From Oleidesulfovibrio sp964593925 (lineage in GTDB: Bacteria; Desulfobacterota; Desulfovibrionia; Desulfovibrionales; Desulfovibrionaceae): a stretch of DNA of 30,723 bases. The stretch spans positions 1-30,723 of the forward strand of contig CAZQKM010000031.1 of NCBI GenBank assembly GCA_964593925.1, read 5' to 3'. Position numbers and translations under genes: made by a program. The notes beneath the pieces are model-generated. The model ran no database searches. It was not told where the DNA came from and saw nothing but the letters and a program-made list of their open reading frames with translations. Below are positions 16,373 through 24,600 of this stretch, piece after piece; within the stretch, counting starts at the first letter, position 1, and every line of letters starts with the position of its first letter.

Positions 16373-16663
16373 CTATTCCGGCATATCCAGCCAACCTTGT
16401 AGTGTTTCTACAATCATTTTGGCTTGTTTACTGCTGGATATGTTGAATTTGGACTGTGCACGGTACTCGCCGTTTATTTTGCGGTATCGACGAATGCTGT
16501 ATTTGTCTTCTCCGTATGCTTCTTTACTTTGGTCCCACTGATTGTAACGAAACAAGATGGTTGTCCATGCTCCTTTGGACAAGATAACCTTGTCCAGTTC
16601 CTGGACGGTCAAAATACCGCCCTCTTCGTAGTTTATTGTCAGCTCTTCCACTGTTGCACTCAT
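16373..16663 (-). CDS. small protein at the end of the kor operon, unknown function
   Basis: A 96-residue protein, acidic at the N-terminus, with a beta-rich middle (TTILFRYNQWDQ, KYSIRRYRKINGEYR) and a C-terminal helix (KQAKMIVETLQGWLD). The layout of strands followed by a helix, with RYRKxNGEYRxQSKFNIS, faintly recalls PC4/YdbC-type single-stranded nucleic-acid-binding proteins; this is a guess from pattern only. There are no Cys pairs or membrane helices. A good ribosome site (AAAGGA, 6 nt) precedes ATG 16663. It starts 92 nt after korC on the same strand and is probably the last gene of the operon. Confidence 0.75.
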   Translation of the reverse strand: MSATVEELTINYEEGGILTVQELDKVILSKGAWTTILFRYNQWDQSKEAYGEDKYSIRRYRKINGEYRAQSKFNISSSKQAKMIVETLQGWLDMPE

Positions 16664-16755
16664 GCTTTTTCCTTTTTGTTATGGTGTATTTGGTTCGTCT
16701 GGCCCGATATGGCAACCGTGTGGCTAAAACAGAGAGCTTTGCGGGCCTTGTGAGT

Positions 16756-17385
16756 CTATTCGATTTCTTGGTCTTCCATGGTGACAGCCTGTTCGTGAGC
16801 AAGTTGCCAGATGGTTGGAGCCTCTCCAAATTGCTTTGCCGTTTGCTGTGCTCCAAGGGCAAACGACTTAAGATTGATGGCCCGGATTTTGGCGGGCATG
16901 CTTTCTTCCAGACTTTTACGTACGATGCGTCGTGTGGCAAAAGGCAACAGATGCGTAAGAGCCCCGAGTGCCAACGTATTGATGGTCATGGGATTGCCGA
17001 TTTTTTCGTGAGCCATTTGGGTGAAAGGCAAGCCCAGGAAGTGGTTGGTGGGGATATGTTGCACAAGTGTTGTATCCACAAAAAGTATGCCAGAGCGTTT
17101 TAGATTGGGGTAGTAAGTATTACAAGCTTCTTGGCTAAGCGCCAAGAGCAGATCAAGCTGTTCTGCTTTGGGATAGCTGATGGGGACTGAGCTGACCACG
17201 ACATCTGCACGACTGGAACCACCGCGTGCTTCAGGCCCGTAGCTTTGCGTTTGGGTTACATGGTATCCGTGTCCCAGTGCGAGTGAGGCACCAAGTAGAC
17301 GCCCCAGTGTGATAATACCTTGGCCACCCAATCCTGACAGGCGGATTTCGAAGCGGTGGATATGCTCTTGTGGTTTTTTCATCAT
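16756..17385 (-). CDS. korC: 2-oxoacid:ferredoxin oxidoreductase, gamma subunit
   Basis: A 209-residue gamma subunit of the KOR/VOR group. The N-terminus RLSGLGGQGIITLGRLLG is the family signature, followed by QSYGPEARGGSSRADVVVS and the DLLLALSQEA segment. With the alpha and beta subunits it binds CoA and completes oxidative decarboxylation of a 2-oxoacid to acyl-CoA with ferredoxin reduction. Its ATG overlaps the korB stop by four bases (ATGA). The substrate, 2-oxoglutarate or branched-chain 2-oxoacids, cannot be fixed by sequence; the kor name follows the gene order D-A-B-C. Confidence 0.9.
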   Translation of the reverse strand: MMKKPQEHIHRFEIRLSGLGGQGIITLGRLLGASLALGHGYHVTQTQSYGPEARGGSSRADVVVSSVPISYPKAEQLDLLLALSQEACNTYYPNLKRSGILFVDTTLVQHIPTNHFLGLPFTQMAHEKIGNPMTINTLALGALTHLLPFATRRIVRKSLEESMPAKIRAINLKSFALGAQQTAKQFGEAPTIWQLAHEQAVTMEDQEIE

Positions 17386-18215
17386 GCACCACCCATCAGT
17401 CTGGCTTTAAGTGTTGCGTATCGTTCTTCCAGTCCGGGAACCGTTTTTCTGTCACGGAATAAGCCAATGGGAATACGCTGATCGTTTGTTTTTGTTGTGC
17501 CAGATTCCAGTGCTTCCACGGTTACTGTATTTTTTTTCAGCCATTGGTACATGTCAACGGCATTTTTAAAGTTGTTTTTGCGTCCATATTGTGTCGGGCA
17601 GGGGGATAGGGCTTCTACCATCGAAAAGCCGGAGCTTGTCAGAGCACCAGTGAGCAGGCGCTCAAGTGCTTTGACATGAAAAACTGTGCCACGCGCAACA
17701 TAGTTTGCTCCAGAGGCTTTTGCTATTTCGACAAAATCAAAAGACGCTTCCAGAGAACCATATGGCGTGGTCATGGAAGTGTGGCCATGTGGCGTGGCTG
17801 CTGAGCATTGGCCCCCTGTCATACCATAGATATAGTTGTTGAGGATGAGTGCGGTAATACCGATGTTACGTCGTGCGGCATGTATCAGGTGGTTACCGCC
17901 AATGGACATGGCATCACCATCGCCCATGACGCAAATGACCTTTAGTCTGGGATTTGCCATTTTTATACCGGTGGCAAAGGTAAGTGCCCGGCCATGCGTT
18001 GTGTGTACGGTGTTGAAATCGACATATACGGCCATACGGCCAGAGCAACCAATGCCGGCCACAACAACCACATCGTCTTTGTTGAGCCCAAGGGCATGGA
18101 TGCTGCGTATCAGTGAGCCAAGTACAATGCCGTGGCCGCATCCAGCACAGAAAACATGCGGAAATTTTTTATTATGGCGTAAGTATTCGTGGATGAGTTG
18201 CGTAACGTCAGACAT
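17382..18215 (-). CDS. korB: 2-oxoacid:ferredoxin oxidoreductase, beta subunit (TPP-binding)
   Basis: A 277-residue beta subunit. FCAGCGHGIVLG near residue 24 carries family cysteines, GIGCSGRMAVYVDFNTVHTTHGRAL follows, and the thiamine-diphosphate/Mg motif is GDGDAMSIGGNHLIHAARRNIGITALILNN. YGMTGGQ-S-TPHG is typical of the KOR beta group. The cofactor forms the hydroxyalkyl intermediate from the 2-oxoacid. ATG 18215 was chosen; an in-frame GTG at 18221 directly abuts the korA stop. The ribosome site is AGGTG just upstream of the ATG, partly overlapping the korA stop, so translation is likely coupled. Confidence 0.92.
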   Translation of the reverse strand: MSDVTQLIHEYLRHNKKFPHVFCAGCGHGIVLGSLIRSIHALGLNKDDVVVVAGIGCSGRMAVYVDFNTVHTTHGRALTFATGIKMANPRLKVICVMGDGDAMSIGGNHLIHAARRNIGITALILNNYIYGMTGGQCSAATPHGHTSMTTPYGSLEASFDFVEIAKASGANYVARGTVFHVKALERLLTGALTSSGFSMVEALSPCPTQYGRKNNFKNAVDMYQWLKKNTVTVEALESGTTKTNDQRIPIGLFRDRKTVPGLEERYATLKARLMGGA

Positions 18216-18221
18216 GATCAC

Positions 18222-19364
18222 CTACACTATGGCTTTTAGTATTTCTGCCGGAGAAATGATCTGGCCGTCTACACGATTTATTGTTTTAATTCGAGTAGGT
18301 CCGCTATTCACACGTTTTACTTCGCGTGACATCTGTCCCATATTCATCTCAGGTACGACAATGGCCTTACAGCGTCGGGTCAACTTTTCCACGGCTGGAC
18401 GTGGAAAGGGAAAAAGGGTTTGCAGCGTCAGAAGGCCAGCTCTGTGTCCACGTTCTCGGGCGTTTTCCACAGCTAGGCGAGAGGCACGGGCAACACTGCC
18501 ATATGCAATAACGGCGACCTCTGCATCTTCAAGCAGATATTCGTCAAACAACTGAATGTCAGCGTAAAATTGGTCAATCTTGCGGAACAGGCGTTTTATG
18601 GATGCATCCACTTCTTCTGGACGTGAGGTTGGAAAGCCCATTTTGTCGTGCGTTAGTCCCGTATAGTGGATGCGATACCCCGAGCCAATGGGAGGCATGG
18701 GGGCAATGCCGCGTGCTGTATCAGCAAAAGGCTGAAACCATTCAGGAGGCACAGAAGGCAGAATACGGGAAAGAATTTCTACATCATCAGGCGTAGGAAG
18801 TTCAATTTTTTCACGAGTGTGAGCTGTAATTTCGTCAAGAAGCAGGATGACAGGGGTCCGGTATTTTTCTGCAAAATTAAAGGCTGTCACGGTCATATCC
18901 AGGCACTCTTGCACAGTAGAGGCGGAGAGCACGATAATGGAATGGTCACCGTGCGTACCCCAGCGGGCCATTTGTACATCGCCTTGCGCGGGGCTGGTAG
19001 GCAGCCCGGTACTGGGCCCGCCACGCATGACGTTGACAACAACGACCGGCGCTTCAACCATACAGGCGTAGCCTATTTGTTCCTGCATCAAGGAAAATCC
19101 CGGTCCGGAGGTAGCTGTCATGGCCTTGCGGCCTGCCAGGGATGCTCCAATGGCAGCGCCCATGCTGGCGATTTCATCTTCCATCTGGATAAAGACGCCC
19201 TCTTTCAGCAGAGGAAGACGTGAACTCATTATTTCCATGATTTCTGTGGAGGGCGTTATGGGGTAACCCGCATAGAATGTACATCCTGCGAGCAGGGCAC
19301 CTTCGGCAACCGCTTCGTTACCTTGTGCGAATAGTTCCTTTTTTTTCTTTTTTTTGGGGGGCAT
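18222..19364 (-). CDS. korA: 2-oxoacid:ferredoxin oxidoreductase, alpha subunit
   Basis: A 380-residue alpha subunit, showing GNEAVAEGALLAGCTFYAGYPITPSTEIMEIM at residues 15-46, MEDEIASMGAAIGASLAG, TATSGPGFSLM and MRGGPSTGLPT, all typical of KorA/VorA alpha chains. It carries the pyrimidine-binding and CoA-facing domains of the complex. The start is striking: after ATG come six C, eight A, G, eight A, giving PPKKKKKK. The start context is TTAATC-ATG two bases after the korD stop, with GGAGG within the korD end as ribosome site. Homopolymer runs so near a start invite replication or transcription slippage. Confidence 0.93.
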   Translation of the reverse strand: MPPKKKKKKELFAQGNEAVAEGALLAGCTFYAGYPITPSTEIMEIMSSRLPLLKEGVFIQMEDEIASMGAAIGASLAGRKAMTATSGPGFSLMQEQIGYACMVEAPVVVVNVMRGGPSTGLPTSPAQGDVQMARWGTHGDHSIIVLSASTVQECLDMTVTAFNFAEKYRTPVILLLDEITAHTREKIELPTPDDVEILSRILPSVPPEWFQPFADTARGIAPMPPIGSGYRIHYTGLTHDKMGFPTSRPEEVDASIKRLFRKIDQFYADIQLFDEYLLEDAEVAVIAYGSVARASRLAVENARERGHRAGLLTLQTLFPFPRPAVEKLTRRCKAIVVPEMNMGQMSREVKRVNSGPTRIKTINRVDGQIISPAEILKAIV

Positions 19365-19366
19365 GA

Positions 19367-19639
19367 TTAACCTCCACTTTCGGCTTGAGAAAAACCCGAA
19401 GCCCCGTAAGTGGGGCAGACGTTGTCGGAAGATCTGGGTGCGATGACTATGGCAAAGTCGGGACAGTGCAATTCACAGAAACCGCAATTGACGCACTGGT
19501 CCATTTGGACAACTTCAGCTTTGCCCAATGGGCTGAGTTTGAGAACATTGCCCGGACAGAAAGCCACGCAGATACCGCAGCCTTTGCACCAGTCCGGATA
19601 CACACATACCAGAGTTTGGCCTTTTTCTTTTTTTGGCAT
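19367..19639 (-). CDS. korD: 2-oxoacid:ferredoxin oxidoreductase, delta (ferredoxin-like) subunit
   Basis: A 90-residue 2[4Fe-4S] ferredoxin-type subunit with two CxxCxxCxxxCP motifs: CKGCGICVAFCP at about residues 18-29 and CVNCGFCELHCP at about 48-59. These bind two clusters and pass electrons from the TPP centre to soluble ferredoxin. A further cysteine near residue 74 is unexplained. It is first in the operon. The ribosome site is weak (GGAT, 6 nt). Only the promoter region (19640-19760) lies upstream. Very close packing with korA (2 nt between stop and start). Confidence 0.93.
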   Translation of the reverse strand: MPKKEKGQTLVCVYPDWCKGCGICVAFCPGNVLKLSPLGKAEVVQMDQCVNCGFCELHCPDFAIVIAPRSSDNVCPTYGASGFSQAESGG

Positions 19640-20054
19640 TAACTGATCCGCAAAGTAGGTTTGATTGGTTGGCAGTTAAATGTGTTGCCTACAATACAGT
19701 GCCATACCCTTTAGTGGTAAATCAGCTTGATCTGTCACGCAAGGTCTAAAACAAAATACCTGCTTGCCCATGAGCAAAGAGGATCTAGCTGTTACATGTG
19801 GATGGCAAATATAGTTGCCGGATATTTGCAAATTTATTTGAAAAGCTCACATGCTGGGATGGCAGAGGGCAGAAAAGAGGCGTACACATGGAGTGTAGAA
19901 TGCAAGAAGGGGTAAGAGTGCCTTACCATGTGCCAAGAAAAAAAGTGCTGGGGTATATTTTTAAAAGGGGCATGAAAATATGTGGCCACGGTACAGAGAA
20001 ATATTCCATAAGCACGTTGCAAGGCCGCAAAAGAGCTGAGTGATATCCAACCCG
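19640..20054. other. intergenic region before korD, no gene seen
   Basis: About 415 nt holding the likely promoter of the kor operon on the minus strand and the end of the 20055 gene's transcript. Small frames here lack ribosome sites. I could not find a confident promoter: a TGGCAC near 19693 resembles a sigma-54 -24 element but the -12 GC is missing. Confidence 0.4.
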
Positions 20055-20279
20055 CTATAGTGCAAGGTTGGCAAACATACCCCGGAGTATTTCTCGCGAC
20101 AAGGAAGGAGTGGAGGGAGCCTGGGTAGGGTATTGATCACGACTACGCAATGAAAGCAGATAGAAACTGATGAGCTCATCTGTGGAGGTCATCTTTTTGC
20201 CGGAGGCCATTTCCGCTTGCAGTATGCGCAGGAGCGTGTCGCGTCCGCTGGAAGGGGATGGGGATATGCTATGAGTCAT
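20055..20279 (-). CDS. small hypothetical protein
   Basis: A 74-residue protein without recognisable family. It is soluble, Ser/Thr-rich at the N-terminus (MTHSISPSPSSGRDTLL), with a helix-forming middle (LLRILQAEMASGKKMTSTDELISFYLLSLRSRDQ) and a C-terminal helix (SREILRGMFANLAL). An exceptionally good ribosome site, AAAGGAGG, is 5 nt before ATG 20279, which is the main reason for calling it. The longer open frame from 20420 has no support. A palindrome GTATAAGTATAC lies 17 nt upstream at 20296-20307 and could be an operator or part of a -10 region. It is 300 nt downstream of the DAK2-DegV gene on the same strand. Confidence 0.6.
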   Translation of the reverse strand: MTHSISPSPSSGRDTLLRILQAEMASGKKMTSTDELISFYLLSLRSRDQYPTQAPSTPSLSREILRGMFANLAL

Positions 20280-20578
20280 GGCAGCCTCCTTTCTTGTATA
20301 AGTATACACATTATGAACCAGATAAGGAAGGGGTAGGTACCTGCACTGGCTAAAAAGACCAAGTGGCAGCCAAGGGCAAGCATTGCATGCATCAAAATAG
20401 TACGCGAGTAGGGGCCACATACGTGCACGGCCTGTGGTATTATATAAGGGGTAAGGCTAGCGCTGTTGCTCCTTGCGTGCCGCCATGGACGCATCGCCAG
20501 GCCCCTTGAGCAAAAAAAGGGGGAAGAAGCCGCATATCTTTACCGCACAGAAGGACAAAAGGCTTGATGGTACGCTAT
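20280..20578. other. intergenic region between DAK2-DegV gene and small gene
   Basis: No gene is supported. It holds the palindrome at 20296-20307 and TATACT on the minus strand, probably the promoter of the 20055-20279 gene. The inverted arms AAGCC/GGCTT after the DAK2-DegV stop are too far apart for a convincing terminator. Confidence 0.4.
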
Positions 20579-22399
20579 CTAGTCTGTCAACAGAGCTATT
20601 GCACAGGCCCCCGGGCCACTGTGCGTACCTAGTACAGGCGACGCCTCAATGGTGTACAAAGGAGGGATATCCAGCTTTTGTGTAAGCAACCGACCCAGAT
20701 GCTTTGCGCTTTCTTCTGCTGCAACATGTGCAATGGCGATACGCGGGTTCGGACGATTGGATACTATTTTTTCTATATATCGCAGAGTTTTGAGTTCTGC
20801 CATACGCCTGCCGAGCCCTTTGGCTCGTATCTTTACCGTACCTTGGTCTCTGGCATCAAATTCAAGCACTGGCTTGATATGTAACAGTTTGGCAATCAGA
20901 CCAGCCCTGCGGCTCATGCGCCCACCGCTTACGGCAAAATCCAGTGTATCCATGACAACGTAGACGTGCAGGTTGTGGATATCTGTTTGCACATGTTGCA
21001 AAATTTTTTCTGCCCCCATGCCTTCTCGGGCACGCTTGGCCGCTTCAAGCACCACCAGGCCAAGACCGGCGGACAGAGTGTGGCTATCCACCGTATGTAC
21101 TGGTCTGAAGGCCTGTTTGCTTATGGCTGTTGCAGACTGCAAAGTACCACTGTATTTTCCCATGACGTGCAGTGAAATAATGTTGTCATATATGATCTGC
21201 ATATCATCATATATATGCTTGATGTCAGCAGGGGCCGGCTGTGATGTGCGGACCGAACGCGAGACAGAAAGACGCTTGTTGAATTCAGCAGTGGATATAG
21301 TGTGTTTGTCAATAAACTCTTCTTCTTCCAGGAACAGGCGCAACGGCGCAAAGCGGATACCGTATTCCTGCATGAGTTCCTTGGGCAGGTCGCAGGTGGA
21401 GTCCGTGGCAATACCCACATATTGCTTTTTTGGGGTTTTAAGCGATTGGTACTGGGCCAACATGTCGTCTACCTTGCGGTGGTCTATGGAGCCATACTTT
21501 CCCACCAGGGCAAACACTGCCTCGGGGGTGTCTGTATGGATATGGACACGCAGGGTTTCGGCTGTTCCCCCAATGACCATGCTGTCACCCAAAGGCTTCA
21601 GAGCATTGCGCAGGGATGCGGCGTCCAGGTCTGTGCCATGCAGGATGCATTCTGTGCAGTAGCGGAAGGTCAGTGTTTCCAAAGAGGTGGGCGCAGAAGA
21701 GTCTACAGCGGGGGCTGCCGCAGGCGCATCAGGCACGCGAGTGATGTGTTTTTTGCTTAGCGAACCTCGTTCGGTGAACTCCACGATACCTTCAAGCAGA
21801 TACAAAAAGCCGAGTCCACCGGCATCCACGACATCAGCAGCTTTAAGCGAGGCAAGTTTGTCCGTGGTTTGCTGCACGGATTCACGCGCTTTACGCAATG
21901 AGTCGTATAAGAGGTGCTGAAAGTCCTTATATGACTCTGCGTTATCGCTCAAATGATCTGACCAGTCCCGGATAACGGTCAGAATGGTACCTTCTTTGGG
22001 GTTGGCAATGGACTCCAGGGCCTTATTGGTAGCCAGTGATGCGGCCTGGATAAAGTCTTTGGGCGCAATGCGCTTCAGATCTTTGACACCTTCGGAAAAA
22101 CCACAAAGAAATTGAGCCAGGATGACGCCGGAATTACCACGCGCTCCCACCAAGGCAGATTGGGCGATAACCTTGCTCATGTTGTGGATATCGCCTTCCT
22201 GTGTTTCTGCGGAATCAGAAATAATGCTATGCATGGTGCCGGCCATATTACTTCCGGTGTCACCATCAGGCACGGGAAACACGTTAATGGCATTCAGGTG
22301 ATTACGCTTTTCGATTAATCGTTGGGCTGCGGCATGGATGGCACGCTTGAAGCGTACTCCGTCAAGGTAGCTGATTTTGTTTGTTCTCTGAAGCAACAT
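20579..22399 (-). CDS. DAK2-DegV fusion protein, probable one-chain fatty acid kinase
   Basis: A 606-residue protein. Residues 1-210 are a DhaL/DAK2 kinase domain with VFPVPDGDTGSNM (40-52) for nucleotide-Mg binding and ALVGARGNSGVILAQFL (82-98). Residues 240-325 resemble part of the FakA region after DhaL (RYCTECIL, VHIHTDTPEAVF). Residues 327-606 are a complete DegV/FakB domain: IATDSTCDLP, SRSVRTSQPAP, HVMGKYSGTLQSA, DSHTLSAGLGLVVLEAA and FAVSGGRMSR. In Firmicutes FakA and FakB are separate and phosphorylate fatty acids for phospholipid synthesis, so this would join kinase and acyl carrier in one chain. An Ala/Pro linker lies at 223-237. AGGAG precedes ATG 22399 by 4 nt. Confidence 0.92.
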   Translation of the reverse strand: MLLQRTNKISYLDGVRFKRAIHAAAQRLIEKRNHLNAINVFPVPDGDTGSNMAGTMHSIISDSAETQEGDIHNMSKVIAQSALVGARGNSGVILAQFLCGFSEGVKDLKRIAPKDFIQAASLATNKALESIANPKEGTILTVIRDWSDHLSDNAESYKDFQHLLYDSLRKARESVQQTTDKLASLKAADVVDAGGLGFLYLLEGIVEFTERGSLSKKHITRVPDAPAAAPAVDSSAPTSLETLTFRYCTECILHGTDLDAASLRNALKPLGDSMVIGGTAETLRVHIHTDTPEAVFALVGKYGSIDHRKVDDMLAQYQSLKTPKKQYVGIATDSTCDLPKELMQEYGIRFAPLRLFLEEEEFIDKHTISTAEFNKRLSVSRSVRTSQPAPADIKHIYDDMQIIYDNIISLHVMGKYSGTLQSATAISKQAFRPVHTVDSHTLSAGLGLVVLEAAKRAREGMGAEKILQHVQTDIHNLHVYVVMDTLDFAVSGGRMSRRAGLIAKLLHIKPVLEFDARDQGTVKIRAKGLGRRMAELKTLRYIEKIVSNRPNPRIAIAHVAAEESAKHLGRLLTQKLDIPPLYTIEASPVLGTHSGPGACAIALLTD

Positions 22400-22660
22400 G
22401 TGTCTCCTGCTGGAAATATTTTTCCATGGCCGGATAATGAATATAAATCAGAATAAAGAGTTAGGCAAGGATCAGGAAACTTGCCATGCATGCTTGTGGT
22501 GCCTTTTGCCGTGTCACGAATAGAAAGATTTTGTGGTAAAGCCCGGCAGTATATGGATAGTACAAAGAGCTTTTAGGCAGACGAGCTGTTTTCTATATTG
22601 GTGAGATGGGAAAAGGTAACCCATGGGTGATAGTTGGCAAAGCAAAAGAGACATGCTTTA

Positions 22661-22720
22661 CCCGACGATCAGTGAGAAAAGTCGGGAATACTCTTTTCAA
22701 AAGACATAATGACTGATCGT
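22661..22720. repeat. two mutually exclusive inverted repeats
   Basis: CCCGAC (22661-22666) pairs with GTCGGG (22681-22686), and ACGATCAGT (22665-22673) pairs with ACTGATCGT (22712-22720). The two 5' arms share bases 22665-22666, so both cannot form fully at once. A third pair, GAAAAG/CTTTTC, lies between the outer arms. This is a typical pattern for alternative RNA folds, but no flanking gene shows a link. Confidence 0.55.
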
Positions 22721-23014
22721 GATGGCTACTCATGACAGGCTATGTAAAGGTGCTGTTTGAGGATTGGTAAGGCAGGTGCGCTCTGCCGATACATGCCGGA
22801 AAGCCATGAGAAAAGGTCGTCAGTTCATATGAGAGGCAGCCGTTGCTCAAATAAAGGGAGTTTGGCAAGTGACTTTAAACACTTTTGCGGCAGAGTTGAA
22901 ACTGAATGGCAGCATGTGCACGAGCTCATCAGGGGGCGGCTGGAAAAAAGAGGGCACCTGCAGTAACCGTTTGAGAAGTATGGAGGCGAATTTTCAGCGA
23001 ATATTCATGCGGTC

Positions 23015-23173
23015 ATGGCCGTTTTTGGCTGTTTGGCGTTATTTGTATTACCACCTGTAAATCTAGCAGACTATACCAAGATGATCCCGCCTATTGATGG
23101 CCGGACTATCGGACCTGTTCTTGCAGGCAAAGGGTATGACTCCAGAGTAATTATGGTGACTTCGGGAGTATAA
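23015..23173 (+). CDS. doubtful small ORF with hydrophobic N-terminus
   Basis: A 52-codon frame starting ATG 23015. It encodes a hydrophobic N-terminus (MAVFGCLALFVLPPVNLA) like a short signal peptide, then a polar part (DYTKMIPPIDGRTIGPVLAG). The composition looks more protein-like than neighbouring frames, but GGAGG is 30 nt away and no good ribosome site precedes the ATG. It may be a gene remnant or chance. Confidence 0.2.
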   Translation: MAVFGCLALFVLPPVNLADYTKMIPPIDGRTIGPVLAGKGYDSRVIMVTSGV

Positions 23174-23417
23174 TAGATGCCAGTCCCGTTGTTCCTTGCT
23201 GCTCTTTAAGGAGTGGTACACCAGTCTATGGTAGTGATTTGTATAGTATAAAGAGCGTAGTATTATTAAACAGATATGAAATATACATGATTTATACTTT
23301 TTTGTATATCTGGGCAATTTGTCCATGGCCAAGATAATTGACGCCATACTCACATGCCTGCAGGGGGCTGTAAGGCAATACTATGTATATCTACTGATGG
23401 GTACAAGGTGGCATGGG

Positions 23418-24578
23418 CTAGCGTATGGCACAGGTAGAAATGATAAACATGCATAGTGCCAGCAAGCAGCTTGAAGCATAGACACCTGTAAACCCTGAGA
23501 AACTGTAAATACCCATGATGACAAGCGGAGCAACGGTCTGAGCTGTGCGCAATACCATGCCATTAATCGCCATAATGGCTGCACGTTGTTCCAGAGGGGC
23601 TAGCGAACCAAGGAGGGTCATCAGGGGGGGAGTATTGAGGCCCTGTGCAAGACCAAAAAACAAAACAGGCAGCAAGAGCCACCAGAATGAGGGCATAAGC
23701 GGAATAAGGAGCATTGCCACAATGTACATAATATGCCCTGACAGCATCAGTCTGTGGGGTTTGATGTGTTCTGTGGAGGAGCCCATGCGCATGGTCACAA
23801 GTAGTGTTCCCAGGGATGTAAGCGCAAAAAGTCCACCGATATGCAGGGAGGATACTGCAAAGCGCTTGGCGGCCAGGATGGGTATACATGTAATAACAGG
23901 CCCATAAAGCAAAGAAAATGTTAAAAATGATATGGAAAAAAGTGCAATGGCCTGTGTGGTTTTCATGGCTTGTAGCGCTTGCTTGAAGTATGCGCGCATG
24001 CTTTGCGAAGCGTCGGGTTTCGGCAAGTGGAGCGTCCGCCAGACAAGATATATCAAGGGTAGGCTGGCGAATGGTATGAAAAAGGGTACATTCCAGCCAA
24101 GTTCGCCCAATGCTCCACCTATGGCAGGATAGATGGCCGTACCCAGGCTGAGCGCCCCCGCATTGTAGGCCATGGCTTTTACACGTGTGGGCCCATCATA
24201 TAGATCGTTGACAATGGTAACATACAAGACCCCCAGCGAGGCAGCCCCTACTCCTTGCAAGGCTCGTAGCGTCAGTAAGGTATGCAATGTCTTGGCAAAC
24301 CCGCAGGCGCCGCCTGCAAGCGCAAAAAGCAACAGCGAGGGGATGAGTACTTTTTTACGGCCGTAACGGTCGGCGAGGATACCTGCGATGGGCGTAAAGA
24401 TGATGCCGGGCACTGTGAATGCCGTGATCACAAAGCTTACAGCTGATTCGGGAATGTCCAGAGCTTTTATGAGCAGGGGAAGTATGGGGATAATGCTGGA
24501 AACCCCCATGACCACAGTCAGCGTAATGCCGAATGTAAGCCAAAGGTTTTTATCGCGTAGTAGTGGGGGTATAGACAT
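23418..24578 (-). CDS. MFS transporter
   Basis: A 386-residue major-facilitator-superfamily protein with about 12 transmembrane helices. The loop 2-3 signature GILADRYGRKKVLIPSLL and the following GFAKTLHTLLTLRALQGVGAASLG fit the DHA1 drug:H+ antiporter group. Substrate is unknown. ATG 24578 was chosen since the protein then begins MSIPPLLRDKNLWLTFGITL with the first helix in place. The frame runs upstream over ybeY without support. It begins 22 nt after ybeY on the same strand and is probably the last gene of the phoH-pgpH-ybeY unit. No strong ribosome site or terminator is visible. Confidence 0.85.
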   Translation of the reverse strand: MSIPPLLRDKNLWLTFGITLTVVMGVSSIIPILPLLIKALDIPESAVSFVITAFTVPGIIFTPIAGILADRYGRKKVLIPSLLLFALAGGACGFAKTLHTLLTLRALQGVGAASLGVLYVTIVNDLYDGPTRVKAMAYNAGALSLGTAIYPAIGGALGELGWNVPFFIPFASLPLIYLVWRTLHLPKPDASQSMRAYFKQALQAMKTTQAIALFSISFLTFSLLYGPVITCIPILAAKRFAVSSLHIGGLFALTSLGTLLVTMRMGSSTEHIKPHRLMLSGHIMYIVAMLLIPLMPSFWWLLLPVLFFGLAQGLNTPPLMTLLGSLAPLEQRAAIMAINGMVLRTAQTVAPLVIMGIYSFSGFTGVYASSCLLALCMFIISTCAIR

Positions 24579-24600
24579 GCAGTACCAACAGATTTGATTG

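Larger units (their letters stand above)
22400..23417. other. 1-kb region almost free of genes, with nested inverted repeats
   Basis: Only a 52-codon frame at 23015-23173 looks even partly protein-like. Competing inverted repeats occur at 22661-22720 and a short hairpin GGCAG/CTGCC at 22771-22787. It includes the upstream region of the DAK2-DegV gene (minus). It may contain a small RNA or degraded gene; I recognise neither. Confidence 0.45.

Noticed and set aside
19680..19700. TGGCAC on the minus strand upstream of korD as a sigma-54 promoter
   Set aside because: The -12 GC is missing and the spacing to TTG is one base short.
22757..22966. Plus-strand 69-codon frame in the gene-free region
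   Set aside because: No ribosome site and no recognisable motif; basic, Cys/His-scattered composition looks random.
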